Below are positions 33,219 to 44,619 of a stretch of DNA of 64,000 nt, piece after piece (position 1 is the stretch's first letter; each line of letters begins with the position of its first letter). The notes under the pieces were generated by a model. The model ran no database searches. It saw nothing but the letters and a program-made list of their open reading frames with translations, and had not been told where the DNA came from. A program made the translations under genes and the position numbers. The stretch covers positions 1 to 64,000 of the forward strand of contig SADC01000460.1 of the NCBI GenBank assembly GCA_004194705.1, given 5' to 3'. This stretch comes from Ditylenchus dipsaci (lineage: Eukaryota; Nematoda; Chromadorea; Rhabditida; Anguinidae).

Positions 33219-35844
33219 TCATATTTTTTTTGAACTAGAGAAAGCAATTGTTTTCTCATTGGCATTGTAGGTGAAGCAATGGTTGTTTAAAAAGGTTTGT
33301 CCGAAGATCAAATAACCAGTGTAATTTGGTGAAGCATTTGTAGCCAAATAACATGTGTCATAATATTGCTTAAATATTCTCGATCAGCAAAAATTATCAA
33401 AACAATGAAATAAAAACTTACATTATACTTAATGTAGTCAGCTCCAGTCAACACTAATGGGCATTGCCTTTTTCACCAATATTTAGAGTCACATGAGCAC
33501 TGGACATTAGTCCACAATCTACATGTAATATTGAGTGGTGGAATTGTAAACAGCTGCACTAGCAAGGATGAGAATACTCTCAAAGGTTTCGTCACAGTAA
33601 ATGTAACTGTCATAAGGGTATAAATAAACAGTGGAATTCATTTGGACAGAAACGTCAACATTATTAATAGTGCATTTGCTGAACTTGCATAAAATTGGTA
33701 AGTATAGCTCTGAGAATCATCGATATGGAGAAGTGGAACATAGCCAGAATTATCTTCGCAATAAATGCTCTTTTCAGCACCAAAAGTCAGTTGTGCAGTG
33801 CCATTACCATATTGATTGCTAAAAGATAGCTGGCAGTTATAGTAAGGAATAAAGTTTGGTTATGAATTAACATTTTAGTCAGTTCTACATGTTAGTCAGA
33901 CCTAATCCCAACACACCCACAAAACCCACTTAGTTTGCCTTCTTCCCCCAAGCTGATTTTTTCACAGCCCTTAATTTCAGTATTGATGGCTCAGTAGTAA
34001 AGCAGCGGTGGACAGGGAAAGTCTGTCGTCGGTTCGATTCTGTTTGGAAGTATTGTTTTTCTTCAATTTTCGCTAAAATACGTTTTTTAATTCTCACTTG
34101 AATCTCATTAGTACACCGCTTTCGAAACAAGCATGCCTCTATTTAATACTATTTTGTTCAGAATTTGTAAAAAAAATAACTGCTCTCAGCACAGAACACT
34201 TTTAAGGTATTAAAAACATAAAAATTACCCATTCATGAAAACAGTAACAACAGCTTGTCAAGTTTTCCAGCAATCTGTTCCACACCACTAGGTATGTTGT
34301 TTGCAGAAGGAGCAAAGTGCAGGCCAAGTACCCTTCAAGTCACAACATATAAATTTCCAAAACACATGAAAGAGTATTACCCATCTATTGGTTCATATTG
34401 GTACAGAGTTGAGAGACTGTCGTTTAATATGCCAAAAGTCATTTTTGTTGACAAGCCGTTGACCTAAAAAGATATTTGATCATTCGTGCCATATAACAAC
34501 AAACAAAAATCCACATTCCCCCAAAAAGTGCTAGTTTCATACTCTGAAGCCTCCGCCCCAATCAATAATTTAGACTTAGCCCTAGGCCTTGGTCGACTCT
34601 AACAAGTATATTTGGTGAAGTTTCTTGCGTGAAATTTCTGGGTAATGTTATTTAATTGAGTAAACTAAAAAATACGATTTTGATCTTTTGAGGTGACTAG
34701 AGGTCAATATAAAAAAAATTTTGATAATTGGGTGTATACAGTACACCGCCTCTATAATGACACCCCGCTATAGTGACACCTTGGTGTCAGCTAATTCGGT
34801 TTTGGCTTAAAAAAATGACTAAAGTAGCACCCCGCTATGGTGACAAAGAAAAAAAGTAAGTTTTTTGAAAAAGAATAAAGTTTTTTGATAAGTGGGCGTA
34901 TACAGTTAACCGCTTCTATAGTGACACCTCGCTATAGTGACACCCCACGACCGGTTTTTCAGCGGTGTCAGTGTATCCACTTTTAAAGTCTCTTAAAGTT
35001 TTTCTCACATTAACTATATCGCTCCCAATGTAGCCACAGTCGCGATGACAAAATTCGCCATCTTTTTAACAAATGAAGAGGAAGCGCTAAAAAATTCATT
35101 TAAGTGATAAAAAAATCAAAGAAAATAAAAAAAAAGAATCACATTTTGAATCTAGTAGTCTAACTGACAAATAAGCTGCTGATTATTAGCCCGAAAATGA
35201 TGAATGCTTAATAGGTCAGATATATATTTATTATTCATACCAGCAAAAAATAATTGAGAAGCTTAAAATGTAAGACAATAATCTCTAGACTTATTATCTA
35301 ATACTTTTATCCTTGAAATTTAAAATTTTTTTTGACTTAATCAGTCACTTAGTCATTGATTCAGAAAAAAGATTGCTTTTTGATCAAAGTAAATACCTAG
35401 GGTCATAAAGATTTTTTGTTGGAACTTTTGCACAGCCTGTAATATCAGTCTTAGAGTCAATCAATTCTAAGTCCACGGCATAGAAGGGATCAAATTCCAC
35501 GGTAAAGTTTTGAGCTTAATTTTCAAAATAATTTACAATTTTATAGTTGAATGAAAAAAAAAATCACGTGGTGTGCCAACACTAATATCTCCAATCCATG
35601 CATATTCGAACTCATTGAGATCGACAGAGCTAGGACCTTGTTTATTGAGCCGCTCCATTTTTAGCTTGTTGGCAAAGGCATGAGGACTGTGTTGCTTCAG
35701 TGAAGAGTCAAGGCGGTGTTTCTTAGCAATGCTAGCTCGTGGCGAAAGTTTCACTTGATTAGCTGTGAAATGTTGGACTAGGCAATAAGTGTTGGCAATA
35801 AATACCAACAAACAAAATAAGGATTTAAGGTTAGAATAAGTCAT
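33219..35844 (-). CDS. Pepsin-like protein A, catalytic motifs lost
   Basis: Minus-strand exons: 35844-35568, 35514-35397, 34463-34381, 34332-34229, 33818-33422 and 33368-33219 (stop TGA). The N-terminus has a hydrophobic signal sequence (LFCLLVFIANTYC) and a pro-region, then WIGDISVGTP|PQNFTVEFDP. Later come TMTFGILN, EPIDG|VLGL, GNGTAQLTFGAE, HVDCGLMSS, LVLTGADYI, and a C-terminus with YLIFGQTFLNNHCFTYN, the pepsin C-lobe pattern. The first catalytic DTGS is replaced by DPFYAVDL. No DTGT is seen in the C-lobe, where NSTVYLYPYDSYIYCD stands. Several NxS/T sites occur. Relative to paralogue B the 33818-33422 exon needs one-base corrections near 33665, 33518 and 33450. A middle exon (after 35397) is not found. 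Likely secreted and non-proteolytic if expressed. Confidence 0.75.
33960..34050 (+). repeat. tRNA-like fragment (SINE-like)
   Basis: TGGCTCAGTAGTAAAGCAGC resembles a tRNA D-arm region and GTCGGTTCGATTCTG a T-arm (box B). Acceptor and anticodon stems do not pair properly, so it is not a working tRNA. A similar fragment occurs inside the element at 52868-53164. Confidence 0.55.
34738..34980. mobile_element. Two pogo/Tigger-like left ends in tandem
   Basis: TACAGTACACCGCCTCTATA at about 34739 and TACAGTTAACCGCTTCTATA at about 34902 are both followed by repeated CCCGCTATAGTGACACC units, in the same orientation. No matching right end was seen. They lie in an intron of pepsin-like A. Confidence 0.6.
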
Positions 35845-36362
35845 TATGTAAAAAGACTGTTAATAGACTATTCAGAACGTCTTCTTATATATTCAAGATC
35901 ACTTGAGTGTGTTATGTTAATTAATGCAAATAGGACGTCCATACTTTAGTGACGAACCTATTTTTACAATCGTTATCAATTTTCAGCTTAGATTTTTCTC
36001 TTTTTGATTATTTTAATTATAATTATATTTAATACGATATTTTTTCTTGCGTCATGCTTTGTACTTTAAATTGCCGGTTGCAGTATAGAATCCCACGCCA
36101 CGCAGAGTGCTCGGATGGAGAAGATAACCTCATATTCTTGTTTCTCGACCCCGATTTTATGTGAAAGCCGGCTGATTTTTTGATTCTGAGAAAAAAATTC
36201 GAACCACAGGGTGGGTATCATGCTTTTTTTGTCAAAATTTGAACAATTTAAATTGGCGCCTTTTGAATTTAAAAGGGAATAAGGGCTGTATTGGGAGGGG
36301 AAGGGAATAAAAGGGGCCACTTTTATGACAGAACGTTAGAAATTCAAATATCTGTATTCTTC

Positions 36363-36437
36363 GACTGCCTCACCATGTTTTCACCATTTTACTGCCTCAC
36401 CATGTTTTCACCATTTTACTGCCTCACCATGTTTTTC
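36363..36437. repeat. 26-bp tandem repeat x about 3
   Basis: CTGCCTCACCATGTTTTCACCATTTTA occurs twice and a third copy is partial, within a dispersed repeat. Confidence 0.8.
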
Positions 36438-36884
36438 ACCAACTGGCCGTGGCAAAAGAGACTCTATCTCTCTCTGGCAGGTTAGCCCGGGTGAGCTATC
36501 AGAGAAAATACGGTACTTTTGTTTTCATCACCTCCTTCGCTGCCGATTTTATTGACTACTCGCATGAGAAATTAACTTTTGATGGATCTTGCACCAGAAG
36601 CTTACGACCACAGCGTCATTCCCAGTTCATGTTTGTTCTTACCGGATGAACTCGAGTCCGACACTTAAATGCCTTGCAAGCATCTAGAAAAGAGACAGTG
36701 ACAAATAACATTGTAACAAATAACATTCAAAGCCGTGTGAAGAACCCAAAATAATAAATTTTCGGATAAGAGGAAGGCCTAAGCGAGGTGATGGTTTGTA
36801 AGTAAGCTCCAGTCGCTTATGAAACCCTGTGTTGATGGTTAGTAAGAGCCTGAGCAACTTTTTGATACCAAAATTTTGTAAAAA

Positions 36885-36975
36885 CATCAAAAAGGGGTGA
36901 AAGTTAGAGTGTGCAGCCAGGGGGATTTGAACCCGAGAGTTCAACATATTCGCATTATGATTCGTACACCGCCTC
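36885..36975 (-). repeat. tRNA-like fragment
   Basis: On the minus strand CTCGGGTTCAAATCCCCCTG resembles a T-arm preceded by a weak anticodon-arm-like AATGCGAATATGTTGAAC. A D-arm and closed acceptor stem are not convincing. Degenerate tRNA or SINE piece. Confidence 0.4.
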
Positions 36976-37489
36976 TCTTCAACTTCAATCATAATCCTTG
37001 CTAAATACAACAGTACAAGCATAAATAAGCAGATTTTTATTCGAAAAAAAAACTGAAAAAGAAAGTCTTTTAGCTGCAAAAAATTGGATGCAAAAAAGTC
37101 TTTTAGTTGCAAGAAAAGGTTTGTCCTAACCCGACACCCCCGATAACCCTACACTTTATGCCGGTTCTCTTTTTTGAGTTTTATTAAGAAGCACAAAAGA
37201 GCACTGGAGGAAGAACTCGAATCATAAAAATCATGATCCAAAAATCAAGGATCCATAATTTCTGTAGCACTTTTGTATTTACGCCAAACTGTTTTCATGG
37301 CGAAACATGTCTCAATTATGCAGAATCCAAAAAACTTTGAAAGCATTGTAATGTATTCAAAAGCTAGTACTTTTTCGTGTATTCTTCGTTTTTTTTGTTC
37401 GATAGACATTTTGTGTATTTTGTTTTATCAAATTTTTTATTATTAAATATTGATAAGAAAAATATTTAAAATAAAAAAAGCAAATTTTT

Positions 37490-37590
37490 TTTCCAAGAAT
37501 TGCCACACCCTGCATATCTTAGGAGAACTCAAAACATTAATTAAACATTTCCAAGTAATGATGAATGATCTTTAAGATTTCCTTATATCC
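37490..37590 (+). repeat. Dispersed repeat, GCCACACCCTGCATATC end
   Basis: TTGCCACACCCTGCATATCT at about 37499 followed by TTAGGAGAACTCAAAACATT. Family described at 9747-9860. The next copy is only about 480 bp away, on the other side of the SCP fragment. Confidence 0.65.
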
Positions 37591-37609
37591 GAAAAAGGTT
37601 ATTTTAGTA

Positions 37610-37803
37610 AATTTGCCTTCAAATTTTTTGTATTTGCAATTGAATTTCCGGAATAGTTTTTTTTAACATTTAAAATTACAATAATTTGCTTTTTTATATG
37701 AAATCTCTTATTTGTCATTATATCTTTCTTAGTCTATCTATTTTCCAACAACTGGTTTAGCTGGAGCTACAAAGGCCAGTAGTTGTGTCACAAGTGAAGT
37801 CTT
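37610..37803 (-). pseudogene. Truncated copy of the SCP/TAPS last exon
   Basis: Minus strand 37803-37741 reads like the end of the gene at 39846 (TCACTTGTGACACAACTACT, then GTAGCTCCAGCTAA). A two-base loss after CTTTG shifts the frame and no upstream exon is present. The 3' flank to 37610 also matches the flank of the intact gene at about 39720-39845. It is bracketed by two copies of the GCCACACC repeat. Confidence 0.8.
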
Positions 37804-37974
37804 GTGTTTTTAAACAAAAATTAAGTTTTTATTGATTTTGTTGGATTGACATTCCAATTGCGTTTTGTGTAAACTTTTTATTGGTTTGCTTTATAAAAAT
37901 TTTCATTATTAAACATTTCAAAGAAAAAAATTTATAAACAAAATTAAAAAACAATAAAAAATTATTTTACCAAA

Positions 37975-38090
37975 AATTTGCCACACCCTGCATATCTTAG
38001 GAGAACTTGAAAATTTTAATTAATCATTTCTAAAAATGATAAATGAACTGTCTAAAAAAGGCAATAAAAGTAATTATGGTATTTTACGTA
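37975..38090 (+). repeat. Dispersed repeat, GCCACACCCTGCATATC end
   Basis: Second direct copy near the SCP fragment, TTGCCACACCCTGCATATCT followed by TTAGGAGAACTTG and AATTAATCATTTCTAAAAATG. Confidence 0.65.
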
Positions 38091-38759
38091 CCTACTGTAA
38101 AACAAATTAACCAGAAGCAAATATAATCGACAAAATTCGATAAAAAAAATTCAGTGGCTTGTAGTTGGAAATTTAACATCAGAAAAAAACAGATAAATAA
38201 TCTAATAAAAACTGTATAACCTCCGCTAGTTTCCCACGGAAGGATTCATTTTCTTTCAATTTACGTTTTTCAAACCTAACTTTTGAAAACAACCATTTTA
38301 TCGTTCAAACCCTATCCACAGTGGACCAAAAAAAGAGCCAACACACACCAACCATTTGAATTGGCGCCAAATCATTGTGGGAGGAAATGATTTTTGTTAA
38401 TGTAGAACCTATGTTTTTTGAAGTAATGGTGAAAAAAATATTTTTGGCTGTTTAACACTGTATCAATACTGCAGCGTAACAAAAATGAGACTTCGTGTGC
38501 TTTTTATGATCAAGAGTACATCTCGGAATCATGTCAAATGTAAGTGAGTGCTCGAATCTCTAACTCTCAAGCCCCTGCGCCCTCGGAGGGACTTGGGGCT
38601 TGAAATTGAGAAGACACAAATCACTCTAATTTGCGTCTGACGCAGTTTTTGTGCTCTATCACGCGATATTTTTATTTCCAGGAGATGTCCAATAAAATTT
38701 TGAGAAAATTATGAAACCAAGCCAAACCACCTGAATTTTAGTCCAAAAGCCCCTGGGTT
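38091..38759. other. No gene seen
   Basis: Holds a copy of the AAGAGTACATCTCGGAATCAT / CTCTAACTCTCAAGCCCC dispersed repeat at about 38510-38580. No exon recognised. Confidence 0.45.
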
Positions 38760-38769
38760 TTGGGGGATT

Positions 38770-38979
38770 TTGGGGTCAAATTGTTTTGGCTTGAATATTG
38801 TGATATTTGCTTGTTGTCTTGTGAGTCTTTGCATTTATTCTGTTGCATTTCTCCTGCTGATCATTTTGGTATATCGCACTCGCAATTTTCTACAGAAAGT
38901 CGGCCAGGAATATGCCAAACCAAGTATCCTTCAAATTCCAATACCAGGAAAACAGCTGGTTTTACCTCTTCTGCTGTGA
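38770..38979 (+). other. Possible membrane-segment exon, unrecognised
   Basis: This frame contains a long hydrophobic run (VIFACCLVSLCIYSVAFLLL, then IILVYRTRNFLQK), which looks like a transmembrane helix followed by a basic loop, as in receptor-type proteins. A neighbouring frame at 39090-39416 has another hydrophobic run (SWTLVVQVFSFIWQLAY). There is no clear start, family motif or matched splice pair. AT-rich DNA produces such runs by chance. Confidence 0.2.
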
Positions 38980-39845
38980 TTTCTGTACGACTTCCACAGA
39001 ATTTTTGTGCTGATTTTCCGATTATCTTGTAGTTCTTGAATTTCTTTACAAGTATTCACTAGACATTAGCAATTATACAGAGCTGAGACATGCTCTCGAA
39101 TGACTTTAAGTGTAAATTTGACAGGTTAGAAAATGGTGGTTTCATGAGTTGGACGCTGGTTGTCCAAGTTTTTTCATTCATATGGCAGCTCGCATACACT
39201 CATTCGAAAGAGCAGATGGCGGCAGTCATTTTGACATATCGCAGTTTTAAAAGTAGTCTGAAGATGAGTAGTGTCAGCCTCTGGGGATATGTTCCACTTT
39301 CCTTGAATTGGTCATGTGCTGAAAACCGGTTATTAGGTCACTTCATCACATCTAAACACCATACTCCTATGAGATTATTTATATTATCTCCTGTACATAG
39401 AAATGATCAGCGTTAAAAACTACCCAGAATACACGCATATACCGGCCGGGCATTCTCGTGTTAAGGGTGCCAATTAACGGAAAAGAACCGATTTGTCGCT
39501 AATTCAAGTTTTTTTAAATTTTCGGAATTTTAACCTTGAAGGACTAAGGCAAAAAATTTAGAAATTTCATTCTCTAGGAAAAATTGCTTTCCCTATTCCA
39601 AAAACGTGCTTTTTACACGTTAAAGGTCGAAAGAAGCACGATTAAGATCATTTTGGGCGTTTCTGGGCAAACACACACATTGTGTACTTTAGCCTACAAA
39701 TTCATCTAAGTAATTTTATCAAGTCAAGATTTGTTCTCAAACATTTTGTATTTGGATTTGCGGTAGATTTTTTTCAACATTTCAAAATGACAATCATTTA
39801 GGTGCTCATATAAAATCTGTATGTTGTCATTATATCTTTCTCAGT

Positions 39846-41020
39846 CTATCTATTTTCCAACAACTGGTTAGCTGGAGCTACGCATAGGCCAGTAGTTGCG
39901 TCACAAGTGGAGTTTTTGTACCAGGTGCACTGAGCATTTGAGGTACAAGCAGTGCCTTTTTCATAAATTAAAGTGTTTCCGCTGTCGTCTGTTCTATAAA
40001 AATACTTAAGTTAGGCGAAAAGTAAAAAACATTGGCTCACGGATTGTAGTAGTTGCAAATAACTAGAGTAGTCTTAGTACACCATCCTTTGCACCAATCC
40101 ATAGGTCCACAAACTTGAACACCGCAAGCCAATTGAGTGGTGTGGGACCAGGCCATCTAAGCATTTAAAAATGCTTTTACAGTTGAGTCTCGCCAATCCG
40201 GTACCCCCTAAAGTTCATTCCCGCCTTTGGTCCGACACTTTTCTTACCTCGATTTTTCAAGTCTTTCGCCAAATAGTATTCGCTCGTCTGGTCCGAATAT
40301 CGCAAGGATTCTGATTTCGCCGGTCGTTTTTTTGAATAGACAAAATTTTTCCGTGAAGACCCGCAAGCCTCAATAAAGCAGTACCTCTTTTCAAAAAAAA
40401 AAGGGTAAAAAAAGTGTCGAGCCCAAGGCGGAACGAACTTTAGGGGTGCCGGATTAGTGAGACTCGACTGTATTCGGTTTTTGAAGAAAAAAAGCCAGTA
40501 CTAACTGGAATCCAATGACCACAATTGTCCCAAACAGCAGTAGTCACGTTCAGATTGTCCTTTTTGATTTGACACTCATCTTTTTCTCCCCACCAAGAAT
40601 TAGCGCCGTCGATTAAAGCTTTGGCTGAAAGCTTTTTTTATTATTTTTTGGGTTATTTTGTAGGCAAAAAGCTGACTGAGATTGGTTTCTTCGCCTCCTG
40701 AAAAGTACAAATTCTCGCCAAATCCACTGCTAGAATGCTCCATTTTGCAAAGATCAGCATTTGCCTGAGTAATTGCTTCTATGGTGGAATTGTAGACCTG
40801 TGTGTGTAAAATAAACTAAGGTTGAAACGATTTTCCCGGAGCTTACAAATTTGTAAATGTTCTTGCCTGCTGGTAGTTTACCATCTTTGTCAGTCACTTG
40901 ACCTTTTGCCAGTTGCGAGCGCAAACTATTGTGATAGTTCAAGATTGCTGATCGCTGTTGAGCAGTCAACGCATCCGCAGAGAAAAAGGCTAAAACTAAT
41001 GTTCCGTAAATTCTAGTGAT
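39846..41020 (-). CDS. SCP/TAPS (CAP) secreted protein
   Basis: Five minus-strand exons join in phase without indels: about 41020-40847, 40797-40677, 40624-40506, 40156-40041 and 39993-39846 (stop TAG). The product has a hydrophobic leader (IYGTLVLAFFSADA), then LTAQQRSAILNYHNSLRSQL, CKMEHSSSGFGENLYFSG, ANSWWGEKDEC, CGHWIPMAWSHTTQLACGV and VICNYYNP, then a Cys-rich tail (YEKGTACTSNAQCTWY, CDATTGLC). These are the CAP signatures: His in NYHN, Glu in GENLY, Glu in WWGE, His in GHW. The usual HYTQ is HWIP. The family (scl/VAL/ASP-type) is secreted and greatly expanded in nematodes; molecular role varies. No in-frame ATG precedes the leader, so the start is in an unseen upstream exon or is damaged. 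A Tigger-like MITE lies in intron 3. Confidence 0.9.
40178..40472. mobile_element. Pogo/Tigger-like MITE in SCP/TAPS intron
   Basis: Element 40180-40470 starts CAGTTGAGTCTCGCCAATCC, ends GGATTAGTGAGACTCGACTG, and has TA on both sides. The interior carries TTCATTCCCGCCTTTGGTCC and its inverse. Confidence 0.85.
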
Positions 41021-41640
41021 TTCAATTAAATTTGATTTGTCCTGATTTCAACGTTTCGCAGAGTGTCGTGCCCTCGTATATTAAGGATACTATCTGTTTA
41101 TGAATTTTTGTTCAACCATTCTAAAATACATTGAAATGCAATTTTGTGAAAAAAGACTGGTATATTTCACTTATTTTAAACGGTTCATGGTTTAAAGTGT
41201 TTGAAAAACTTGAAAAATATAATAAAAAAAAGTATCTGAGAATATGATGGATTAGGGATTTAATAAATTAGGGATTTAGCTTTAGCTTTAATTTAAGAAA
41301 CACTATTTTAGTCAACACTACTTGGAGCAATTAATTGATTCAGCAAAAACAATGAAGGCTTATATGAAGAGAAGACGTTTTTTTGCTTGGTCGCCTGTGT
41401 TGTATTGTTTAGGCTTTGGATTTGTCAAAGGTAGGCCAGCGTGTGTTAGGACGGTTTCAAACATGATTCAAAGATATATTTGAGTCTGTCCTGCCTTGAG
41501 CTGGTCTATCCTCACCCTGGGTGAAAAAGTCTTGAAGAAGCACAAAAAAACAGAAAGACAAAGGCGAAAAAAGCGTCCTCTCCTAATATAGAGTCAAAAA
41601 AATTGAGAAGTGTCAAAATCTGTTTCCTGGAAATTCAACC
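41021..41640. other. No gene seen
   Basis: Upstream of the SCP/TAPS gene. A TATATT-like AT stretch at about 41075 could be promoter. A small foldback (GGCTTTGGATTTGTCAAAGG..GGCCAGCGTG / TGGTCTATCC) lies at about 41410-41520. Confidence 0.4.
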
Positions 41641-42100
41641 CTGACATTACGGGAAAAAAAATAGCACCTTATACGGCTGGGTCAATATGACCCAAGGCCT
41701 TCGAAAGCTGTTAATAGCATCAAGTGAGCCATTTTGACAACAGCTTAGTGTTATCTTGTAGCGCAACTCAAAAGCTACAAGACACTTTTTACAGAAACTC
41801 TTGAAAAACTTGAGTCTTGAGATATGGCTTTTTGAAAAAGATCAATTTCTTTAAAAAAGGACCAAAATCTGAAAAAAAAGTTGGAGAAACTTGGATTTTG
41901 GTCATTTTCAAAAGAAATCGATCTTTTTCAAAAAGCCATATCTCAAGACTCAAATTTTTCAAAGAGTTTCTGTGAAAAGGGTCTTGTAGCTTCTGAGCTG
42001 CGCTACAGGATAACACTGAGCTGTTGTCAAAATGGCTCACATGATGCCTATTAACAGCTTTCGAAGGCCTTGGGTCATATTGACCCCACCGTAATGTCAG
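41641..42100. mobile_element. Foldback MITE, CTGACATTACGG ends
   Basis: Ends CTGACATTACGG and CCGTAATGTCAG are inverted. Long arms contain GGCCTTCGAAAGCTGTTAAT and TAGTGTTATCTTGTAGCGCA with their inverses, and a central TTGGATTTTGGTCATTTTC fold related to the 18057 element. Confidence 0.8.
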
Positions 42101-42790
42101 AATTAAACAAGGTCTACTTTGCCTTTTGTAAAGTACCATATTTAAAATCATCTTCTATTGTTTTAAAGAACTATCACTGTTGATGACAATGACAATTTAG
42201 AGTTTTTGAATTGGCGGAAGACAGCCGAAAATGTGGAAAATATTTTTGCGAATTATTTTTTATTTGTATCTAAAATTCAAACTTTTTTATTAGATAAAAA
42301 AAATTACATTCGAAAATTAAAGTATATAAAAAACCTGTAAGAACGCAAAGAGTGACAATCGCAACATGCATTTTCACTGCTGTATCAGGAACAGGCAATA
42401 ATAAGCAGATAGTAGTACTTAGTAAGAAGTATGTTTAAATCAAAAATTTCTGTGATATTTAAGCAACTTAATGGCGAACTTGCTTTCATTTATCTGGACT
42501 ATGCAAATAAAAAATAAATTTTATTATTTGCTTAGCTTGCGTCTGATATTTTCACTTTTAAAGAAAGAGAAACAATTTTTTCGGTCTCAATTATTTCAAA
42601 ACTTATTTACCTTTTCTTCAATAAAAAGTTCAGAAAATAGATATCGAAAGTTTTCATTTGCGTCAATTGAAAAAATGGACTGTAAAAAAATTTTGACGCT
42701 GATATAGTTAAACTCTTTTTTAATTTAGATTTTATAAATGCACAACCTTTAGTTTTTTTTTTACACTAAAAGAATCTCCAAGCCTCGCAA
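42101..42790. other. No gene seen
   Basis: Very AT-rich; only short open frames, none with splice signals or recognisable sequence. Confidence 0.4.
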
Positions 42791-43197
42791 CCAATGACTG
42801 AGAGTAAACCTCATGATTTGACGCGGGAATTTAACGCGGGAAGGGCTGTGATTTTTTTTTGGTCATAAATTTTTTTTCTGTTGGTCACATTATGTAGCCG
42901 AGATTTAGTGCTACCCAATAAAAAATTTTCCAGCCACAAATCTCTGAATTTCTGATGAAATGCGTTTCCTCTCACTCTGCCATTCACTCTAATGACTGAA
43001 AGGCAGAGTGAAAGGCAGAGTGAGAGTAAACCTATTTTTATCCGTGTTTTTTTCAGAGATTTGTGGCTGGCAAAATTTTGATCGGGTAGCTCTAAATCTC
43101 ATCTACAAAATGTGATCAACAGAAAAAAAAATTATGAAAAATAAAGTTTACAGCCCTTCCCGCGTTAAAAAACATGGAATTTCCTCTCGGTCATTGG
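42791..43197. repeat. Foldback element, CCAATGACTGAGAG ends
   Basis: CCAATGACTGAGAGTAAACC on the left mirrors CCTCTCGGTCATTGG on the right. Inner arms include GCGGGAAGGGCTGTGATTTT and its inverse, and GAGTGAAAGGCAGAGTGAGA at the turn. A fragment of the same arm type (TGTTATTTTGTAGCTGAGG) is near 58.82 kb. Confidence 0.75.
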
Positions 43198-43228
43198 ACA
43201 TTAGGCTTTACCGTATTTCTTCTAAAAA

Positions 43229-43744
43229 CTGGTGTCCAAAAAGCTCCCGATGGATTTTCAAAGCCTTATATTTATAAATGTTAGCACCATATATTGTTTG
43301 TTATGCTACTATTATGTAGCCCTGCATCCTCTTTCAGATGGCATATTGAACTTAGCTTCATTATTCGAATAAATCACCATTCATCTCCAAACACTTGTGA
43401 GGTATTTCTAGGAAGTTGACAAGCGTTTCGATTACTTTCAGTAATCAAATGTTTGATTGAAATACACAAGCGATACGAAAAAATTTTATCATGATGATGT
43501 AGCGCAGCTCAAGAGCTACAAAACCAATGTTACCGAATGGTTTTTTGAAATCAGAATTTTAACATATGGTTTTTTTGGAAAACATAAATTGTTTAAAAAA
43601 ATAGTCAAAATCCAAGTTTTCCCAATTTTGACGAATCTTGACCATTTTTAAACAGTTCATGATTTACAAAATCATATTTAAACACTCTGAAATATAATCA
43701 AATATAAGGCTTTAAAAATTCATCGGGAATTTTTAGGACACCAG
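43229..43744. mobile_element. Foldback MITE, CTGGTGTCC ends
   Basis: CTGGTGTCCAAAAAGCTCCC on the left is mirrored by GGGAATTTTTAGGACACCAG on the right. The interior shows the GTAGCGCAGCTCAAGAGCTA segment also present in the 18057 and 41641 elements, so these three are relatives. Confidence 0.7.
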
Positions 43745-44619
43745 TTACAAGGACAAATCACCCACACCGCCCCTCAACTTTGAGGGTGTGGATCTCAGGA
43801 TAGTAGCATTAGTTTTCTAAGGTGTTCAATGCATTTTCTTAACGGGCAGGAGTTCTGACGATTGCACTTTTTAAATTTTGGTTGAGCATCCGAAAATCTA
43901 GAGATCGAGTTCCAAATTTTCCAATTTTCGGGAAGCGAAAAATAGATGCCCGGAGTTTTTATCAGAGGAAATACTATATGTTGTCTTTTTATGTCAAACA
44001 TGATAAAGCAAAATAGGAGACTAATTTTGACTATTTTAATTATATTTATTGTAGACGTAATAAAACGTAAGATGATAGTAAGAGAAAAAAATAGAAAATC
44101 AGACCACAGACGTAAACGACAAATCGCGTCGGGACGTCACTTGTCGTTTAACTTGAGCCGCATTTGTATAAAAATCTTGTCCCCAAATATCGCCTGATCA
44201 ATTTCCAATATCCAATATGCATGTTAGATTGACCTTTATTGACTGACCTTTTTTGACCTTTAAAGTACAGTCGACTCTCAATACAACGTGACCCTCGGGA
44301 CCGGTCAAAAGTCGCGTTACACGAAACCTCACACAAACGCAACCTGAGCATCTCAGTCTTTTTCAGCTCCAGCATTGACGACATCCTTGGCACACTTCAT
44401 CGACACGATCTGCCCTACTTTAGCAGTCATTTGCTCAGACGAGACACTTCAGCAGACTGCAGAGCTAGTGAATATCTGAAGGACGAACACGTTAAAAATG
44501 GTGTGGTAACATGGAGACAATATAAACGGTTGAGGCACTACCTTATTAGTCCGAAACATCTGTCACATAAAAAACTGACCTGTTTGAGTCATCTGTTTTA
44601 GATTTTTTTTCACTCTATT
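43745..44619. other. Mostly no gene; lone Tigger-type end
   Basis: TA-CAGTCGACTCTCAATACAAC at 44266-44287 is a pogo/Tigger left end followed by CGTGACCCTCGGGACCGGTC. No right end found. 44340-44500 is less AT-rich and may be transposase debris in minus orientation. Confidence 0.45.

Larger units (their letters stand above)
35845..37609. other. Intergenic DNA upstream of pepsin-like A
   Basis: A TATATTC-containing AT-rich stretch at 35885-35892 may be promoter of pepsin-like A (minus strand), about 40-50 bp before its ATG. 36290-36480 is a dispersed repeat (GGGCTGTATTGGGAGGGGAA, CGTGGCAAAAGAGACTCTAT) shared with 57330-57475. A lone Tigger-type end (CCTAACCCGACACCCCCGAT) lies at about 37128. 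Confidence 0.45.

Noticed and set aside
36684..37112. 142-codon minus-strand frame with hydrophobic runs
   Set aside because: No family motif or splice context; it overlaps a tRNA-like fragment and simple A/T runs, so chance is more likely.
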